64,000 bases of DNA from Flammeovirgaceae bacterium 311 (GCA_000597885.1 CP004371.1:5472001-5536000), one strand, 5' to 3'; shown: positions 1-9,324, numbered from the stretch's first letter. Made by a program: numbers and translations. Notes: generated by a model from the letters alone, not told the origin.

Positions 1-234
1 AGATAGCTTAAATCTCTCAAAAAGAAGATTATGCTGGCTTTCATCCCCAACACTGATTGGCTTACTAAGGTAAACGACGTTTCCTAACTTATGAGGTATA
101 CTTTCATAGACACCCGCCAAACTGAACATATTTGCTTCATCAACATAGTCTCTGTTTGATCGCTCTATTTCTTTGAAAGAAGTACAGCTCATTATCAGAA
201 AACCTAAGACAAGAATATTCCAGTGATTTTTCAT
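1..234 (-). CDS. Lipoprotein N-terminus (partial, runs off the window)
   Basis: An open frame of 78 codons reads leftward from an ATG at 234 and leaves the window without a stop. It begins MKNHWNILVLGFLIMSC, a signal peptide with a lipobox ending at Cys17, so the product is probably an exported lipoprotein. The remaining visible part is polar and matches no family I recognise. A copy of the dispersed hairpin repeat starts about 18 bp upstream of the ATG, the same gene-repeat arrangement seen at the cupin gene near 10.3 kb. Only the N-terminus is visible, so function is unknown. Confidence 0.6.
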   Translation of the reverse strand, partial: MKNHWNILVLGFLIMSCTSFKEIERSNRDYVDEANMFSLAGVYESIPHKLGNVVYLSKPISVGDESQHNLLFERFKLS

Positions 235-251
235 AATGAGCTTTGATGCAG

Positions 252-700
252 CATAACTTCTTTATATCAACAGCTCAGGTAGCTGTTATACAAATATTAC
301 AGCTACTGCCGCTGAAACTGCTAGTATACTAGCTATAGATATATCCACTAACATACCATTTGTTAAATAGAAATCAAATTGTTAGTACATTCTCTTGCAG
401 GCTTGCATGAGAACCAAGTCTATTCCAGTGCCCGTTGTGATGGAGGTGAAATTGGGCTGCTTCCCATCGTGTTGCTGGAATAGGGGGAGTAGGAGGGGTG
501 CTGCTATGATTTGTTTGCGGAAAGAGCTTACCCCACTGGTGATTCTGCTATAATTAAGATTTAGGTGGATAGAGTGGCAGAGGAATACTCAATATGTTTT
601 AGCAGGCACAGACTGCTTTCTATCTGAAATTTGGAGATTGCCTTTGGAGGATTCCATTCCCGCTGGGGTGAGCTTTTAGCTCATACCAGGCTGCCACGCT
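252..700. repeat. Dispersed intergenic repeat, copy R1 with long extension
   Basis: The first about 145 bp align by eye with spacers at 9.1, 10.3, 23.3 and 27.05 kb, including the hairpin variant CTAACATACCATTTGTTAA at 348-366. The rest (about 400-700) aligns patchily with 23,420-23,690, and 607-650 also aligns with 21,591-21,650 (shared word CAGACTGCTTTCTATCTGAA). It ends in a GAGCTTTTAGCTC palindrome near 669-681. No coding potential is evident up to the lipoprotein gene at 953. Confidence 0.55.
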
Positions 701-952
701 TTCTACATGGGGAGCAGGTTCGTGTTCTATCATTTGTGCGCATTTCACTCCTTGCAACTGACTGTGCAATTCCATGATGGAAGCTATATAAAGAAACAGC
801 ATGTTTGGGTAAATTAAGAGAAGTGGAGGATAAAAGTTCGCAGCAGCAGCAGGGGGTGACCGTCAGGTTTAATATTGGTGCAAAATTGTGCTTTGTCCCC
901 TATTTACCCTGTTTTCATTTCGCAAAAACAGGAAAGTCTTGTTTGGATAATG

Positions 953-1615
953 TTAATCTTCCAGGCAGCTAATACTATCCTGCTGATGCCTGTGTTGTAC
1001 AAGCAGGCGATAGCTTTCCAGGACCGGATCCAGGGAAGGACAGTTTACCTCTTTGTTGGCCACCGTTTCTGCTTGAGGGTTATCGGCCGCTGCCGATCTT
1101 GTAGTATAGCTCTTTTCAAGGCACTTTACCGGCTGGTTGTCGATGATATAAAACCTTTTTTCTGTTGTCTTATCTTTTGTGGCCTGTGGATCCTGTGCCT
1201 GTGAATCAAAACTCCACGACATGCGGTTGAAATGGACAAAAAACAGGGTGCTGTCTTTTACAAAGTAATGATCCGTTGCGGAATGATGGCTGTATTCGTT
1301 GTAGGTGTGTCTGATCATGCGGAGCTGTCCGTTTTCTGAGTAATAGCGGACATTGCCACTTTTTTCGCCATTACAGTTGTACCCAAAGTAGGTAGAATCC
1401 ATCGAATTGCTTTCTATTTTGGAAACCACGGATGCATACGCTTCTCTGATGTCTTCAATGGTCTCAATAGCTGGGGATGTTGCAGCATAAGCAGGAGCAG
1501 ATTCTTCTGCGCCTGTCAGCTCTGTTGGGATGGATTCTTCAACAGCTGTGGTATTCGATTTTTCCCTGCATGAAAGCAGGCTACACAAGGCTACAAAATA
1601 AAACAACAACCTCAT
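953..1615 (-). CDS. Hypothetical lipoprotein
   Basis: The start is placed at the ATG at 1615, giving MRLLFYFVALCSLLSC, a compact signal peptide with lipobox Cys16; a start 18 bp upstream is also open. After the anchor comes a low-complexity Ala/Glu/Ser/Thr linker (about residues 18-50). Then follows a compact domain of about 170 residues with paired cysteines, a run resembling a repeated antiparallel-strand motif (NGEKSGNVRYYSENGQLRMI), and a Gln/Ser-rich tail. The strand motif recalls MORN/toxin-immunity-like repeats but is too short to assign. Probably anchored in the periplasm or outer membrane. Function unknown. Confidence 0.65.
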   Translation of the reverse strand: MRLLFYFVALCSLLSCREKSNTTAVEESIPTELTGAEESAPAYAATSPAIETIEDIREAYASVVSKIESNSMDSTYFGYNCNGEKSGNVRYYSENGQLRMIRHTYNEYSHHSATDHYFVKDSTLFFVHFNRMSWSFDSQAQDPQATKDKTTEKRFYIIDNQPVKCLEKSYTTRSAAADNPQAETVANKEVNCPSLDPVLESYRLLVQHRHQQDSISCLED

Positions 1616-1684
1616 CTGGAACTGATTTGACAATGTATTAACCTTAAGTGATGGTGTTGGTTCAGAAAGGGGAGCAATTCTACC

Positions 1685-1770
1685 GCTGCTAACCTCTAAA
1701 GTTGTAGTAGCTAAAAATCACACCATCCGGGGCTTAAAGCTGGTATTTCTGTTAGGCAGCGTTGGCGGCT
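1685..1770. repeat. Imperfect inverted repeat with GTTAGGC end (attC-like)
   Basis: CGCTGCTAAC near 1692-1701 faces CTGTTAGGCAGCG near 1749-1761, an outer inverted pair separated by about 48 bp. The right arm contains GTTAGGC, which fits the integron attC R' consensus GTTRRRY; the left arm fits only loosely. The inner arms show no convincing pairing. It lies between a lipoprotein gene and a short gene remnant. Either an attC-like site or chance. Confidence 0.25.
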
Positions 1771-1779
1771 GGCATATTA

Positions 1780-1908
1780 TTAGGAAATCATTCCCGACAA
1801 TTCATTTTCAAGTTTGTCAAAGTTTTCCTCGTTCTTCCCGACTACAAAATGTCTTACTTTGTTACACGCATCGCCTGATCCAAAGATCAGCTTTGTTTTT
1901 TCATCCAT
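1780..1908 (-). pseudogene. Short coding remnant, 42 codons
   Basis: A minus-strand frame begins at the ATG at 1908 and reads MDEKTKLIFGSGDACNKVRH and onward to a TAA at 1780-1782. The same frame is open for about 14 further codons upstream before a TGA. Composition is protein-like, suggesting the C-terminal end of a larger gene whose front was lost. Family not recognised. It lies just downstream of the dehydrogenase gene that ends at 1963. Confidence 0.3.
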
Positions 1909-1962
1909 AAACTCCCCGAATGTTACAAGAACTTGAAAAGGCGGTTGGATTCAATTGCTTTG

Positions 1963-2970
1963 CTACAGAAATGAGGCCGCGCCTGTTGCTTTCTGGTCCA
2001 TATAATTTTGGTCGTTAATGTCTTTCCAAACCATTGCCACTTTTCCTTTTGTACGCATGGCTTCTATATAATGGATGGCCGCCGGAATTTCCTCATAGGG
2101 GTATGTCTTGTCTATGTGTACTTTAATTTTCCTGCTTTCAATAAGTGACGCCAATGTTTCCAGGTCCTGTGTGTTGGCTTCAGCAGTAAATTGAACCAAA
2201 GGAAATTTGTTAAATACTCTTTTTAAAAGCACAGACATCATGTGGCCCATGGTTGTAAACCCTACCATAACGCCTCGCTTCCCCATGCGTCTGTAGTCAT
2301 TATGGGAAAGATTACCGTGGGTATCTACAATAAGGTCGTATTTCCCATCATGTTGATGGATGTTTACCTGATCGTATGGAATCACATAGTCTGCGCCTAG
2401 CATCTTTACAAAGTCAATGTTTCTGCCAGAGCAGACAGCGGTTACTGTAGCGCCATACGCTTTTGCAATTTGAACAGCAAAATGCCCAACACCACCAGAG
2501 GAACCGTTTATCAAAACTGATTCTCCTTCTTTGAGTTGTCCATGTTTGATGAGCCCCTGCAATGCCGTTAACCCGGCAATGGGTACGCTTGCCATGGTGG
2601 AAAAATCTATTCCTTCCGGCATGAGGGCGCAAACACTTGCCGGCAAACTAATATATTCAGCAAAAGCTCCTCCCTTGAGTGACTCACCAAACACGCTGTC
2701 TCCAGCCTTAAAGTGCGTTGCGTTGCTTCCTGCTCTTTCCACAATGCCTGCAAAATCGGCTCCCGGAATATTATCTTTGGGTTTGAACAATCCGGAAGAA
2801 AAGCGAGCGAAAAAAGGTTTTCCCCGAAGAATATGCCAGTCAGCAGGATTGGCTGAATTGGCCATCACTTTAATCAGGATGTAATCATCCTTCTTCAAAG
2901 AGGGCTTTTCCACCTCTTCCAATCGGAGTACCTCTGGTCCTCCATATTTTGTTTTTGTAAAAGCTTTCAT
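1963..2970 (-). CDS. Zinc-free medium-chain NAD(P)-dependent dehydrogenase/quinone reductase
   Basis: A medium-chain dehydrogenase/reductase of the quinone oxidoreductase type. From the start chosen at MKAFTKTKYGG it is about 335 residues, the usual family length. The N-terminal GroES-like domain shows the typical SANPADWHILRG segment; the nucleotide-binding motif NGSSGGVGHFAVQIAK follows near residue 150. The structural-zinc cysteines are absent, as expected for this subgroup. The frame is open 54 bp further upstream, but that stretch has no homology-like character. Likely a cytosolic NADPH-dependent reductase of quinones or enones. It stands alone, with about 660 bp of unassigned sequence upstream. 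Confidence 0.85.
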   Translation of the reverse strand: MKAFTKTKYGGPEVLRLEEVEKPSLKKDDYILIKVMANSANPADWHILRGKPFFARFSSGLFKPKDNIPGADFAGIVERAGSNATHFKAGDSVFGESLKGGAFAEYISLPASVCALMPEGIDFSTMASVPIAGLTALQGLIKHGQLKEGESVLINGSSGGVGHFAVQIAKAYGATVTAVCSGRNIDFVKMLGADYVIPYDQVNIHQHDGKYDLIVDTHGNLSHNDYRRMGKRGVMVGFTTMGHMMSVLLKRVFNKFPLVQFTAEANTQDLETLASLIESRKIKVHIDKTYPYEEIPAAIHYIEAMRTKGKVAMVWKDINDQNYMDQKATGAASFL

Positions 2971-3630
2971 CCTGTTCATTTGCTTTACGTTTATGCTTGT
3001 TTGGAATTGTATGCCTGTTCCCAATACTGTTTGATAGACTGATATTGTGTACCTGTCAGTTAAGCCGGAATTGATTAAGAACCTGTCAAGCTTTGCCCTA
3101 CCAAATAATCCTGTTAAGGATCAGCTGTTTTTTATGGTCAGGAGGGCTTTCGCCTGTAAAGAATTGTGATCAGTATGAGAAGCGCTAGTTTATGCATCAG
3201 ATCGCTTAAAAACAGAGGCAAAGCAGGTAAAACAATTCAGCAGACACTCCTTTCCGGGTATTGGCTGAATTTATGCAATGGTAACTGGGGGAGCAAGCAA
3301 TGTTTCCATGAGCGGAAGGATTTTCCTGTTTGTGGTTAATCTGCCACTACATTCCTTTATCCGGGCCGAAAATCAGATTCTTTAAAAGTGTTGTTAAAGC
3401 CATCTGGGGCCCGCCATTTTTTTCAGGTGTTCCTGATCAGAGCATGCAGAGAAAACCAGGCTTCTGGAAAAATTTAAATTCTTTCTGTGATGATCTCGCA
3501 GTCCTGGCTTATCGATGGAGTTTTCATCTGGAATGATGTTGATGCCTGATGCATTTTATGTTACATGCATACGATGATTTATAGGCGAATCCGGATCAAA
3601 AAACTACCAGTAACAGCTTTTGAAATAAAT
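2971..3630. other. Intergenic stretch, nothing assignable
   Basis: About 660 bp between the dehydrogenase start and the 3' end of the EreA-like gene. Short open frames here have no recognisable product, and no clear copy of the repeat families was found. It may contain decayed sequence. Confidence 0.5.
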
Positions 3631-4650
3631 TTATTCAATTTGTGAATAGCGCTTCTGATCCTTAAGAATTATTGCCCATTGTCCCCGCTCACCAAACGCC
3701 CCTAGCTTGTCATCAGAAAGATCAAATTTGTACAGAAATACCGGGCAGTCGGCTAAATCATTAAGAGCGTGGGCCTTACCTGAATCCATATAATACATAT
3801 TCATGATCAATATCTTATTCTGATACTTTTCATGTTTGCTTAATAAGCCGGCCAGATATTCCCCATTATTCATTTGAGTGTGGCCGAAGCCAAATTGTCC
3901 CAGGTATACTTCATCAGTAGTGTCGAGCTCCAGGAACGTCTGCTCCATGTATTTATCCCGCTGCATGAAGTTGGAAAAAAATGAATTGTTGCCCAGGATG
4001 TAATCAATGCTTTTTTTGTTTTCACCATCAGGCAGGGATAGTGCAGCTATTTTTTCTCTCAGATAAAAGGTGTACTCCTTAGTGTCCCGCTCAATACCAA
4101 TGGTATCCAGCCGAAGTTTGATAGCATCCCGCAGGCTGCTTACTGACGGATTATTTTCATAGGCCGATAACAGCGCATACATGGAAGCAGAGAGCCCGGG
4201 CTCCCGTTCGATATCAAGCCCGTGCACCACCATCTTCTTGCCGCTATCGAGCCCAGCGTTATAGGCATATAATTTCCTCCAGCCCGGAAAAAATTCCTTA
4301 TACCTGCTGAATCCCGCAAAGGTCTTGTTGAGGTACTTTTCATCTCCCGTCTGCAGGTACTGGTTGTAAAGGTAGGCCTCTGCTCGGCCGAACTCAATCA
4401 GCAAATGCCTCACCCCAACCTGTTTATTCAGATGAATAAAAAGATCTGTCTGCAGAGGGGTATTAGCAGCCATATAATGATGCTCGCCAAGCAGAATGAT
4501 CTTTTTATCTTCAATATCCTGATTGAGGACATCGAACTGCTCGAACTTTGTTTGTTCCAGCTCCAGGCAATAGAGGGCATCCTGCGCATAGAGCGGTACA
4601 AAAGATTGTAGGAAGAGTACAGTCAAAAAAATGCAAGAAAGAGATTTCAT
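3631..4650 (-). CDS. Secreted erythromycin-esterase/TIKI-superfamily-like hydrolase
   Basis: 339 residues with a clear signal peptide (MKSLSCIFLTVLFLQSFVPLYAQ, cleavage near residue 22). The mature part opens with KKIILLGEHHYMAANTPLQ, the GEHxH-type motif of the EreA/ChaN-like superfamily, followed by LLIEFGRAEAYLYNQYL. A later FGFGHTQMNNGEYLAGLL segment supplies another conserved His. These His and Glu residues form the presumed active site in this superfamily. Export to the periplasm suggests a hydrolase acting on an envelope or external ester or peptide; actual macrolide resistance is not implied. Single gene with no operon partner. Confidence 0.7.
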   Translation of the reverse strand: MKSLSCIFLTVLFLQSFVPLYAQDALYCLELEQTKFEQFDVLNQDIEDKKIILLGEHHYMAANTPLQTDLFIHLNKQVGVRHLLIEFGRAEAYLYNQYLQTGDEKYLNKTFAGFSRYKEFFPGWRKLYAYNAGLDSGKKMVVHGLDIEREPGLSASMYALLSAYENNPSVSSLRDAIKLRLDTIGIERDTKEYTFYLREKIAALSLPDGENKKSIDYILGNNSFFSNFMQRDKYMEQTFLELDTTDEVYLGQFGFGHTQMNNGEYLAGLLSKHEKYQNKILIMNMYYMDSGKAHALNDLADCPVFLYKFDLSDDKLGAFGERGQWAIILKDQKRYSQIE

Positions 4651-4878
4651 AAGTGTTACTCAAATGAATGATGGTCATTTAGATACTACGCGCTCTGGAT
4701 ATACAGTCATTTATCCTTTCTGTTATTTATTTAGGTTGGGCATAACGGTGCGGGTATTGCCGAAGGAGGGGATTTTTGTGCTAACTATAAACAGCATTAC
4801 AAATGTTAAATTTCTTCCGTCAGCCTACTAATATTGAGTCAGCCCCGCTTTTGAATATACTTTGTTACAGGCAGTATT

Positions 4879-5538
4879 TTATTCCTTATGATCCAGTTTA
4901 TAAAACACAATCCAATAATATTCTAAGTCAATATAGTTAATGTGTTTTGAGAATTTTGTTAGTTTTTGAATAAGAAACTCTTGTGATGGAAAATTCTTTA
5001 AAACTAGATGATTCGCGCCATTTTCAAGGTTTCTTGTCTGATATGTATTGCCTTGTTCATCTGTCTTGCTTATTCCCTTAATGCTGTGGCTACTGCCTTC
5101 AACCTGTTTGCTGTCTATGAATGCAACTGTCGCATTAGGTTTTAGAAAACCAGTGATTTTATCAAGAAAGTCATCAAGGTCTTGAAGCAGGATATGACTC
5201 CAGATAAAGCCTCCAAACAAAGCATCATATTTGGCTTTAGGAGTCAGGGAATACATATCAGCCACTTCAAAAACTACATTTTCAAATATCTTTCTACTTT
5301 TTGCAATTTCAATAACGCTTTCGTTGATGTCTGTCGCAAATATTGACGTAGCCGATTTTGATATTTGTTCTGTCCAGTAACCCGTACCACAGGCAATTTC
5401 TAAAACATGTTTTTGAAAAAACAGCTTCTGAAATATTTCTGTCGCTTTAACCAGGTCATTCTGCTCTTCAGGAATCGAATAGACCTTATCGTATTCTTTT
5501 GCTCTTTCCTTATAGTATAGAGTTAAATCCTGATTCAT
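4879..5538 (-). CDS. Class I SAM-dependent methyltransferase
   Basis: About 219 residues from MNQDLTLYYKERAKEYDKVY; a start four codons upstream is possible. Motif I is clear (VLEIACGTGYWTEQI, near residues 50-64), followed by the acidic end of strand 2 (IFATDINESVIEIAK) and motif II-like VVFEVADMYSL. The GGFIWSHI and FIDSKQVEG segments match the later strands of the Rossmann-like fold. Substrate cannot be told; proteins of this shape methylate small molecules in the cytosol. Isolated gene. Confidence 0.8.
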   Translation of the reverse strand: MNQDLTLYYKERAKEYDKVYSIPEEQNDLVKATEIFQKLFFQKHVLEIACGTGYWTEQISKSATSIFATDINESVIEIAKSRKIFENVVFEVADMYSLTPKAKYDALFGGFIWSHILLQDLDDFLDKITGFLKPNATVAFIDSKQVEGSSHSIKGISKTDEQGNTYQTRNLENGANHLVLKNFPSQEFLIQKLTKFSKHINYIDLEYYWIVFYKLDHKE

Positions 5539-5681
5539 TGTCAATCTCACATTTCTTGTGAAGAGGGATCTGCAAGGTTTGGTTCGGCTTAAGCGATTTG
5601 ATCACCTGACATAGTAGGGTACATGGCAGGCCGGTAAATACTGCGAGTGCCATCATGCTTTTGTGTTATTTAGCTGCGTTA

Positions 5682-5850
5682 TTATGGTTTTTCCAATATG
5701 CTGCTGATCTCTTTTGCCCTGTCTACGATCATAAAATGCTCCCCGTTATTTATCGCAACAGTATCAGAGCCGGCTATGTAGGGGATGAGTTTATCACGTG
5801 TTCCATTGATCCTGACCAAGCCGTCAACCTTCTCCATGTTGTTCCAACCA
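5682..5850 (-). pseudogene. Alpha/beta-hydrolase C-terminal remnant
   Basis: A minus-strand frame encodes EKVDGLVRINGTRDKLIPYI, then NNGEHFMIVDRAKEISSIL and a stop. This is the end of an alpha/beta-hydrolase: the strand carrying the acid residue (NGTRDKL) and the catalytic-His loop (GEHFM). The frame runs upstream to a start-like codon at 5906, but residues before EKVDG do not look like hydrolase, so the front two-thirds is missing. A truncated, presumably non-functional relic. Confidence 0.55.
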
Positions 5851-6135
5851 GTATGCCTACATGGCACTAGAACAAACACAAAAAGTAAATTGCAGCCAAA
5901 TCCCATTGAAGTCTATTGATTGTCTGCTCCGTAATTGTTTTGCTTGCAGGTAACTTCTTTGAAAAGATAACAAACTTGCCTTTTTATTTCAGATGGTTTG
6001 TATGATTCTGTTGGGTGAATTATGATTTATGTATTTTATCACCAAGCGATTCTGAAAACACTGGTTGTTAGCGAGGCTATTAAGTTCTTCCTGGTGCCCC
6101 TTGTCTTATTTGCCAGAAGTATAGAAAATAAACTG

Positions 6136-7404
6136 CTACTTGGTAAAGTCAACAATAGCTTCTCCTTTCTCTTTGGTAAGATCAACTTCTTTTGTTTTTC
6201 CATTAACGGTGACTTTGTATTTACCGTAGAAAGCCGGGAGGGTAAGAACACCTGTCTTGTTGGCCTTTCCGGATTCCTTGGTCCACCATTCATTAAATAC
6301 CAGATTTTGATAGGCCTTTGCGGCTGGAGTGGGTGACCAGTCGCGTTTATAGAGCGATGCAGCAGGAATCCAGTTGGCCTCCTCCCAGAATCCCCACATC
6401 AGGATACCTTCCACTGCCGGGTGGGCAAAAGATATTTTGTAATAATCCACCAGCTCCTTTGCAGTTAACTCGGCTTCCTGAGGTGTCATCACCAGGTTTC
6501 TGTCTTCGTAGAACTTAGATCGCTGGCCGGGCATATTAAATTCTGTTATACGGATCGGTAAATTAAAAATAGCCAGTGAGTCCAGTGCCCTCTTAAGCTC
6601 TTTGCGGTCGAAGGTTTCTGCGTGCAGATGTCCCTGCACACCAATCCCGGCAATAGGAACTCCCTGTTTTAGGAAACCCCTGATTTGTGCCATAAACTCG
6701 TCCAGCTTATTGCCAGTTAAAATATCATAATCATTCAAGTATAACTTTGCCTGCGGGTCTCCTTTATGTGCCCACTGCGCCATTAATTTGGTGATATCCG
6801 TGCCAAGCCTGTCTTCATAATAGTTCCCATGAACCATTTCATTGTTCAGGTCGTATTCCGCAAATCGGCCTTTGTAACGGGAAGTAATAGTTTCAGCCCT
6901 GTTCTTCAGGGTCTCCCGGAGCTCCTGGTCATCCAGCTCCTTTACCCAAGGCTGTACAAACTGAGGAATTCCCCAGAAGATGTTATGGGCCCTGAGGGGG
7001 ATGTTATTCTCCTCTGTCCACTTTAAAATTCCATCTACCACCTGGTAATTTACCTCACCCTTTTGGGGCTCCATACTAAGCCACTTCACTGCATTTTCAG
7101 TTACAGCGGAATTAAAGTTTTGCAGGAACTTCTCTTTGTATTGCCTGAGGTCACTTTCCGACATAGAACCATCAGCCAGGCCATTGCTTATAGCACCTCC
7201 AAACCAGAATTCGTGCTCTTGTTGTTCAACACTAACTTTTTCACCCGGTTTTGCTTTTATGATGAGATTCCCTTTTCGGTGCCTGTCTATATCTTTATCC
7301 ACAGTAGCAAGCTGGCCATAGCCATCCATGATAAATAAGATCTGGATTACAACAGTTAGAAAGCAGAAGGTTCTTTTTGTGATGGAAAAATCAAAATTTT
7401 TCAT
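6136..7404 (-). CDS. Secreted GH10 endo-1,4-beta-xylanase
   Basis: 422 residues with an N-terminal hydrophobic signal (about residues 11-30). The GH10 barrel is unmistakable: SAVTENAVKWLSMEP, the RAHNIFWG strand, YDLNNEMVHG with the acid/base Glu189, and LPIRITEFNMPG with the nucleophile Glu288. The end carries WGFWEEANW and a short beta-rich extension containing KVTVNGKTKEV. It hydrolyses internal xylan bonds in the periplasm or outside the cell. No T9SS sorting domain is visible. It is separated from the GH30 gene at 17.7 kb by 10 kb of unrelated genes, so no classical polysaccharide-utilisation locus with SusC/SusD is present. Confidence 0.92.
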   Translation of the reverse strand: MKNFDFSITKRTFCFLTVVIQILFIMDGYGQLATVDKDIDRHRKGNLIIKAKPGEKVSVEQQEHEFWFGGAISNGLADGSMSESDLRQYKEKFLQNFNSAVTENAVKWLSMEPQKGEVNYQVVDGILKWTEENNIPLRAHNIFWGIPQFVQPWVKELDDQELRETLKNRAETITSRYKGRFAEYDLNNEMVHGNYYEDRLGTDITKLMAQWAHKGDPQAKLYLNDYDILTGNKLDEFMAQIRGFLKQGVPIAGIGVQGHLHAETFDRKELKRALDSLAIFNLPIRITEFNMPGQRSKFYEDRNLVMTPQEAELTAKELVDYYKISFAHPAVEGILMWGFWEEANWIPAASLYKRDWSPTPAAKAYQNLVFNEWWTKESGKANKTGVLTLPAFYGKYKVTVNGKTKEVDLTKEKGEAIVDFTK

Positions 7405-7709
7405 TTTGGACTTAGTTAGGAGGGCTCAAAAAATGGCGGTTTAAGGCCAATATAGTACCAGAAACGTAAACGATCAACAAAACAAAAAATACACAGCCAT
7501 TTAAAATTTCGGGCTAAAAATTTAGTGCTCCGACCTTCTTTTGTCGGGGCCAGGAGTGCTACGTATAGACGCGGCTGTATATAGAAACTGTTCAGTATTG
7601 GCTGGAATAATGGCGTAGTTGCGCTGTTAGCCGTCCGCCTTTTTGTTCAGGTAGTATCGCATCGTTATTGGTTGCGCCAGCCTGAATGGCTAATATGCGG
7701 CTTTGCCTT
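7405..7709. other. Intergenic spacer with hairpin sequence
   Basis: A small palindrome CCGAC-N9-GTCGG lies near 7533-7551, and GCGCTGTTAGCCGTCCG near 7633-7650. The latter resembles one arm of the inverted repeat at 8.86 kb, but no matching partner arm was found. No coding potential. Confidence 0.35.
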
Positions 7710-8723
7710 TTAGAATTTCACAACAACTTTTCCTATTGTTTGGCCGCTTTCTAATAAACGGTGCGCTTCTTTCATGTTTTCGGCAGTCAAGCCTTCAAGA
7801 GTGGTATTAAGTGTTGGTTGTATCAAGCCATCATCCAGCAGTTGCGAAACTTTGTTTAAAATGTGGTGCTGCTCTATCATGTCTTCTGTTTGATACATAG
7901 AACGCGTAAACATCAGCTCCCAATAAAAACTGACACTCTTTCTTTTTAGCTGATTTAATTGGACAGGTCCTGTTGGGTCGCTGATACAACCTACCTTTCC
8001 CAGCGGTTTGATGAGTTCTACTATTGCATCCCAATATTGATTTAGGTTTACAAAGTCTACAATAAAGTCCACCTGTTCAAAGCCAATATTTTTTACCTCA
8101 CTAATAAGGTTGTTGTGGTTGACTACATGATCTGCCCCCATTTTTCTGCACCAATCATTTGTAACGTTTCTTGAAGCGGTGGCAATAACTGTTAACCCCA
8201 AGATCTTTTTAGCCAGTTGGATGCCAACTGAACCAACACCTCCTGCACCGCCAATAATAAGAATGGCTTTGCCATTATCTTTTTCTTTACTTAATTGTAA
8301 ATGGTCAAAAAACATTTCATAGGCAGTAAGTGAAGTAAGCGGCATGGCAGCAGCTTGTTCAATGCTTATGTTTTTCGGTGCAAATCCTACAATACGTTCA
8401 TCCACTAACTGATATTGTTGGTTAGAGCCATCTCTTGTAAGGTCTCCTGCATAGAATACCTTATCACCTTTCTTGAAGATTGTAACTTCTTCGCCCGCAG
8501 CCTCTACTGTGCCGATAGCATCCCAACCAATGACCTTCGGAGTATCCTGTTGCTTGTCTTTAAGGCTGTTTTTTCTTATTTTATAATCTACAGGGTTGAC
8601 CGATATGGCTTCAACTTTTACCAAAATGTCTTTTCCTTTCGCGGTTGGTATTTCTTTTTCAAACTCAATAAAGCTATCCGCTTCATCAATGTGTAATGAC
8701 GTTTTAAATCCAATTGCTTTCAT
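7710..8723 (-). CDS. Zinc-type alcohol-dehydrogenase-like reductase
   Basis: 337 residues beginning MKAIGFKTSLHIDEADSF. The GroES-like domain contains AISVNPVDYKIRKNSL and VIGWDAIGTVEAAGEEV; the cofactor-binding motif is ILIIGGAGGVGSVGIQLAKK (near residues 155-174), followed by an NADPH-type TASRNVTNDW turn. Zinc ligands are missing. The family is usually annotated as zinc-binding alcohol dehydrogenase family (ZADH-like) and probably reduces quinones or enals with NADPH in the cytosol. It is clearly a different paralogue from the one at 1963-2970. Its 3' end is followed by a spacer, its 5' end by about 600 bp with an attC-like repeat and R2. Confidence 0.87.
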   Translation of the reverse strand: MKAIGFKTSLHIDEADSFIEFEKEIPTAKGKDILVKVEAISVNPVDYKIRKNSLKDKQQDTPKVIGWDAIGTVEAAGEEVTIFKKGDKVFYAGDLTRDGSNQQYQLVDERIVGFAPKNISIEQAAAMPLTSLTAYEMFFDHLQLSKEKDNGKAILIIGGAGGVGSVGIQLAKKILGLTVIATASRNVTNDWCRKMGADHVVNHNNLISEVKNIGFEQVDFIVDFVNLNQYWDAIVELIKPLGKVGCISDPTGPVQLNQLKRKSVSFYWELMFTRSMYQTEDMIEQHHILNKVSQLLDDGLIQPTLNTTLEGLTAENMKEAHRLLESGQTIGKVVVKF

Positions 8724-8854
8724 AATAGCTATTCTTTTTTTATTTTTTTAGTTCTGAATAGTAGTTCTAAAAACTGTTTCCGATAAATTCTTGTGGGTGT
8801 TGACAAAAAATCTTCTTTCCCTATAGCTTTCAGTTCTACTTTTCGCGTAGGTGA

Positions 8855-8925
8855 CGGCTAACGGACTTGGCTAAACGGCGGGCGAGGCCCCCGGCCGAAG
8901 ACTGGCGTTTAGGCGTTGTTAGCGG
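8855..8925. repeat. attC-like imperfect inverted repeat
   Basis: About 70 bp with two nested arm pairs. The outer pair is GGCTAAC (8856-8862) against GTTAGC (8918-8923). The inner pair is GGCTAAACGGC (8869-8879) against GGCGTTTAGGC (8904-8914, 9 of 11 pairing). A GC-rich centre lies between. Nested arms within about 70 bp match integron attC layout, but the outer boxes fit the RYYYAAC/GTTRRRY consensus imperfectly and no integrase gene is in the window. Confidence 0.35.
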
Positions 8926-9109
8926 TAGTACTTTTTTCGCTGTAATCCGAATTATGTATTTCCAGTTGCAATTAATGCACACAATACTATTGAAACCCTC
9001 CCTTCAATATTAAAAATTACGCTTCCCATACTTGAACTTCCCTGTCTAACTTTTCCGCTCATGCTTTTGTATTTTTATTTTAAATTATTTATGTATTAAC
9101 GCTAACTTT

Positions 9110-9290
9110 ATAGAATATACGCCACAGTGGCGTATATATTTACTAAATCAGCAATTCGGGTATCCTTTACATATAAACAACAGCTACTGCCGCTGAAATT
9201 GCTATCATAGTTGCCATAGTTATAGCCCCTAACATACCATTTGTTAGACAGAACTCCAGGTACTACCTTTCAGGCGTACCTTGCCCCATT
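9110..9290. repeat. Dispersed intergenic repeat, copy R2
   Basis: Contains the hairpin CTAACATACCATTTGTTAG at 9229-9247 (six-base arms CTAACA/TGTTAG), preceded by CAGCTACTGCCGCTGAAATTG shared with R1. Upstream is a perfect 11+11 bp palindrome (arms ATATACGCCAC and GTGGCGTATAT around one A) at 9115-9137, found again in imperfect form at 27,055-27,077. It follows the 3' end of the DUF1330 gene. Confidence 0.6.
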
Positions 9291-9324
9291 AATCCCTGCA
9301 ACCCGTGCTGCTGCAAGCTTATCA

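Noticed and set aside
620-802. 60-codon minus-strand frame
   Set aside because: Overlaps the repeat extension of R1 and has no recognisable product.
3631-4650. Calling the EreA-like protein an antibiotic-resistance esterase
   Set aside because: Only the superfamily motif is visible; exported homologues have diverse or unknown substrates.
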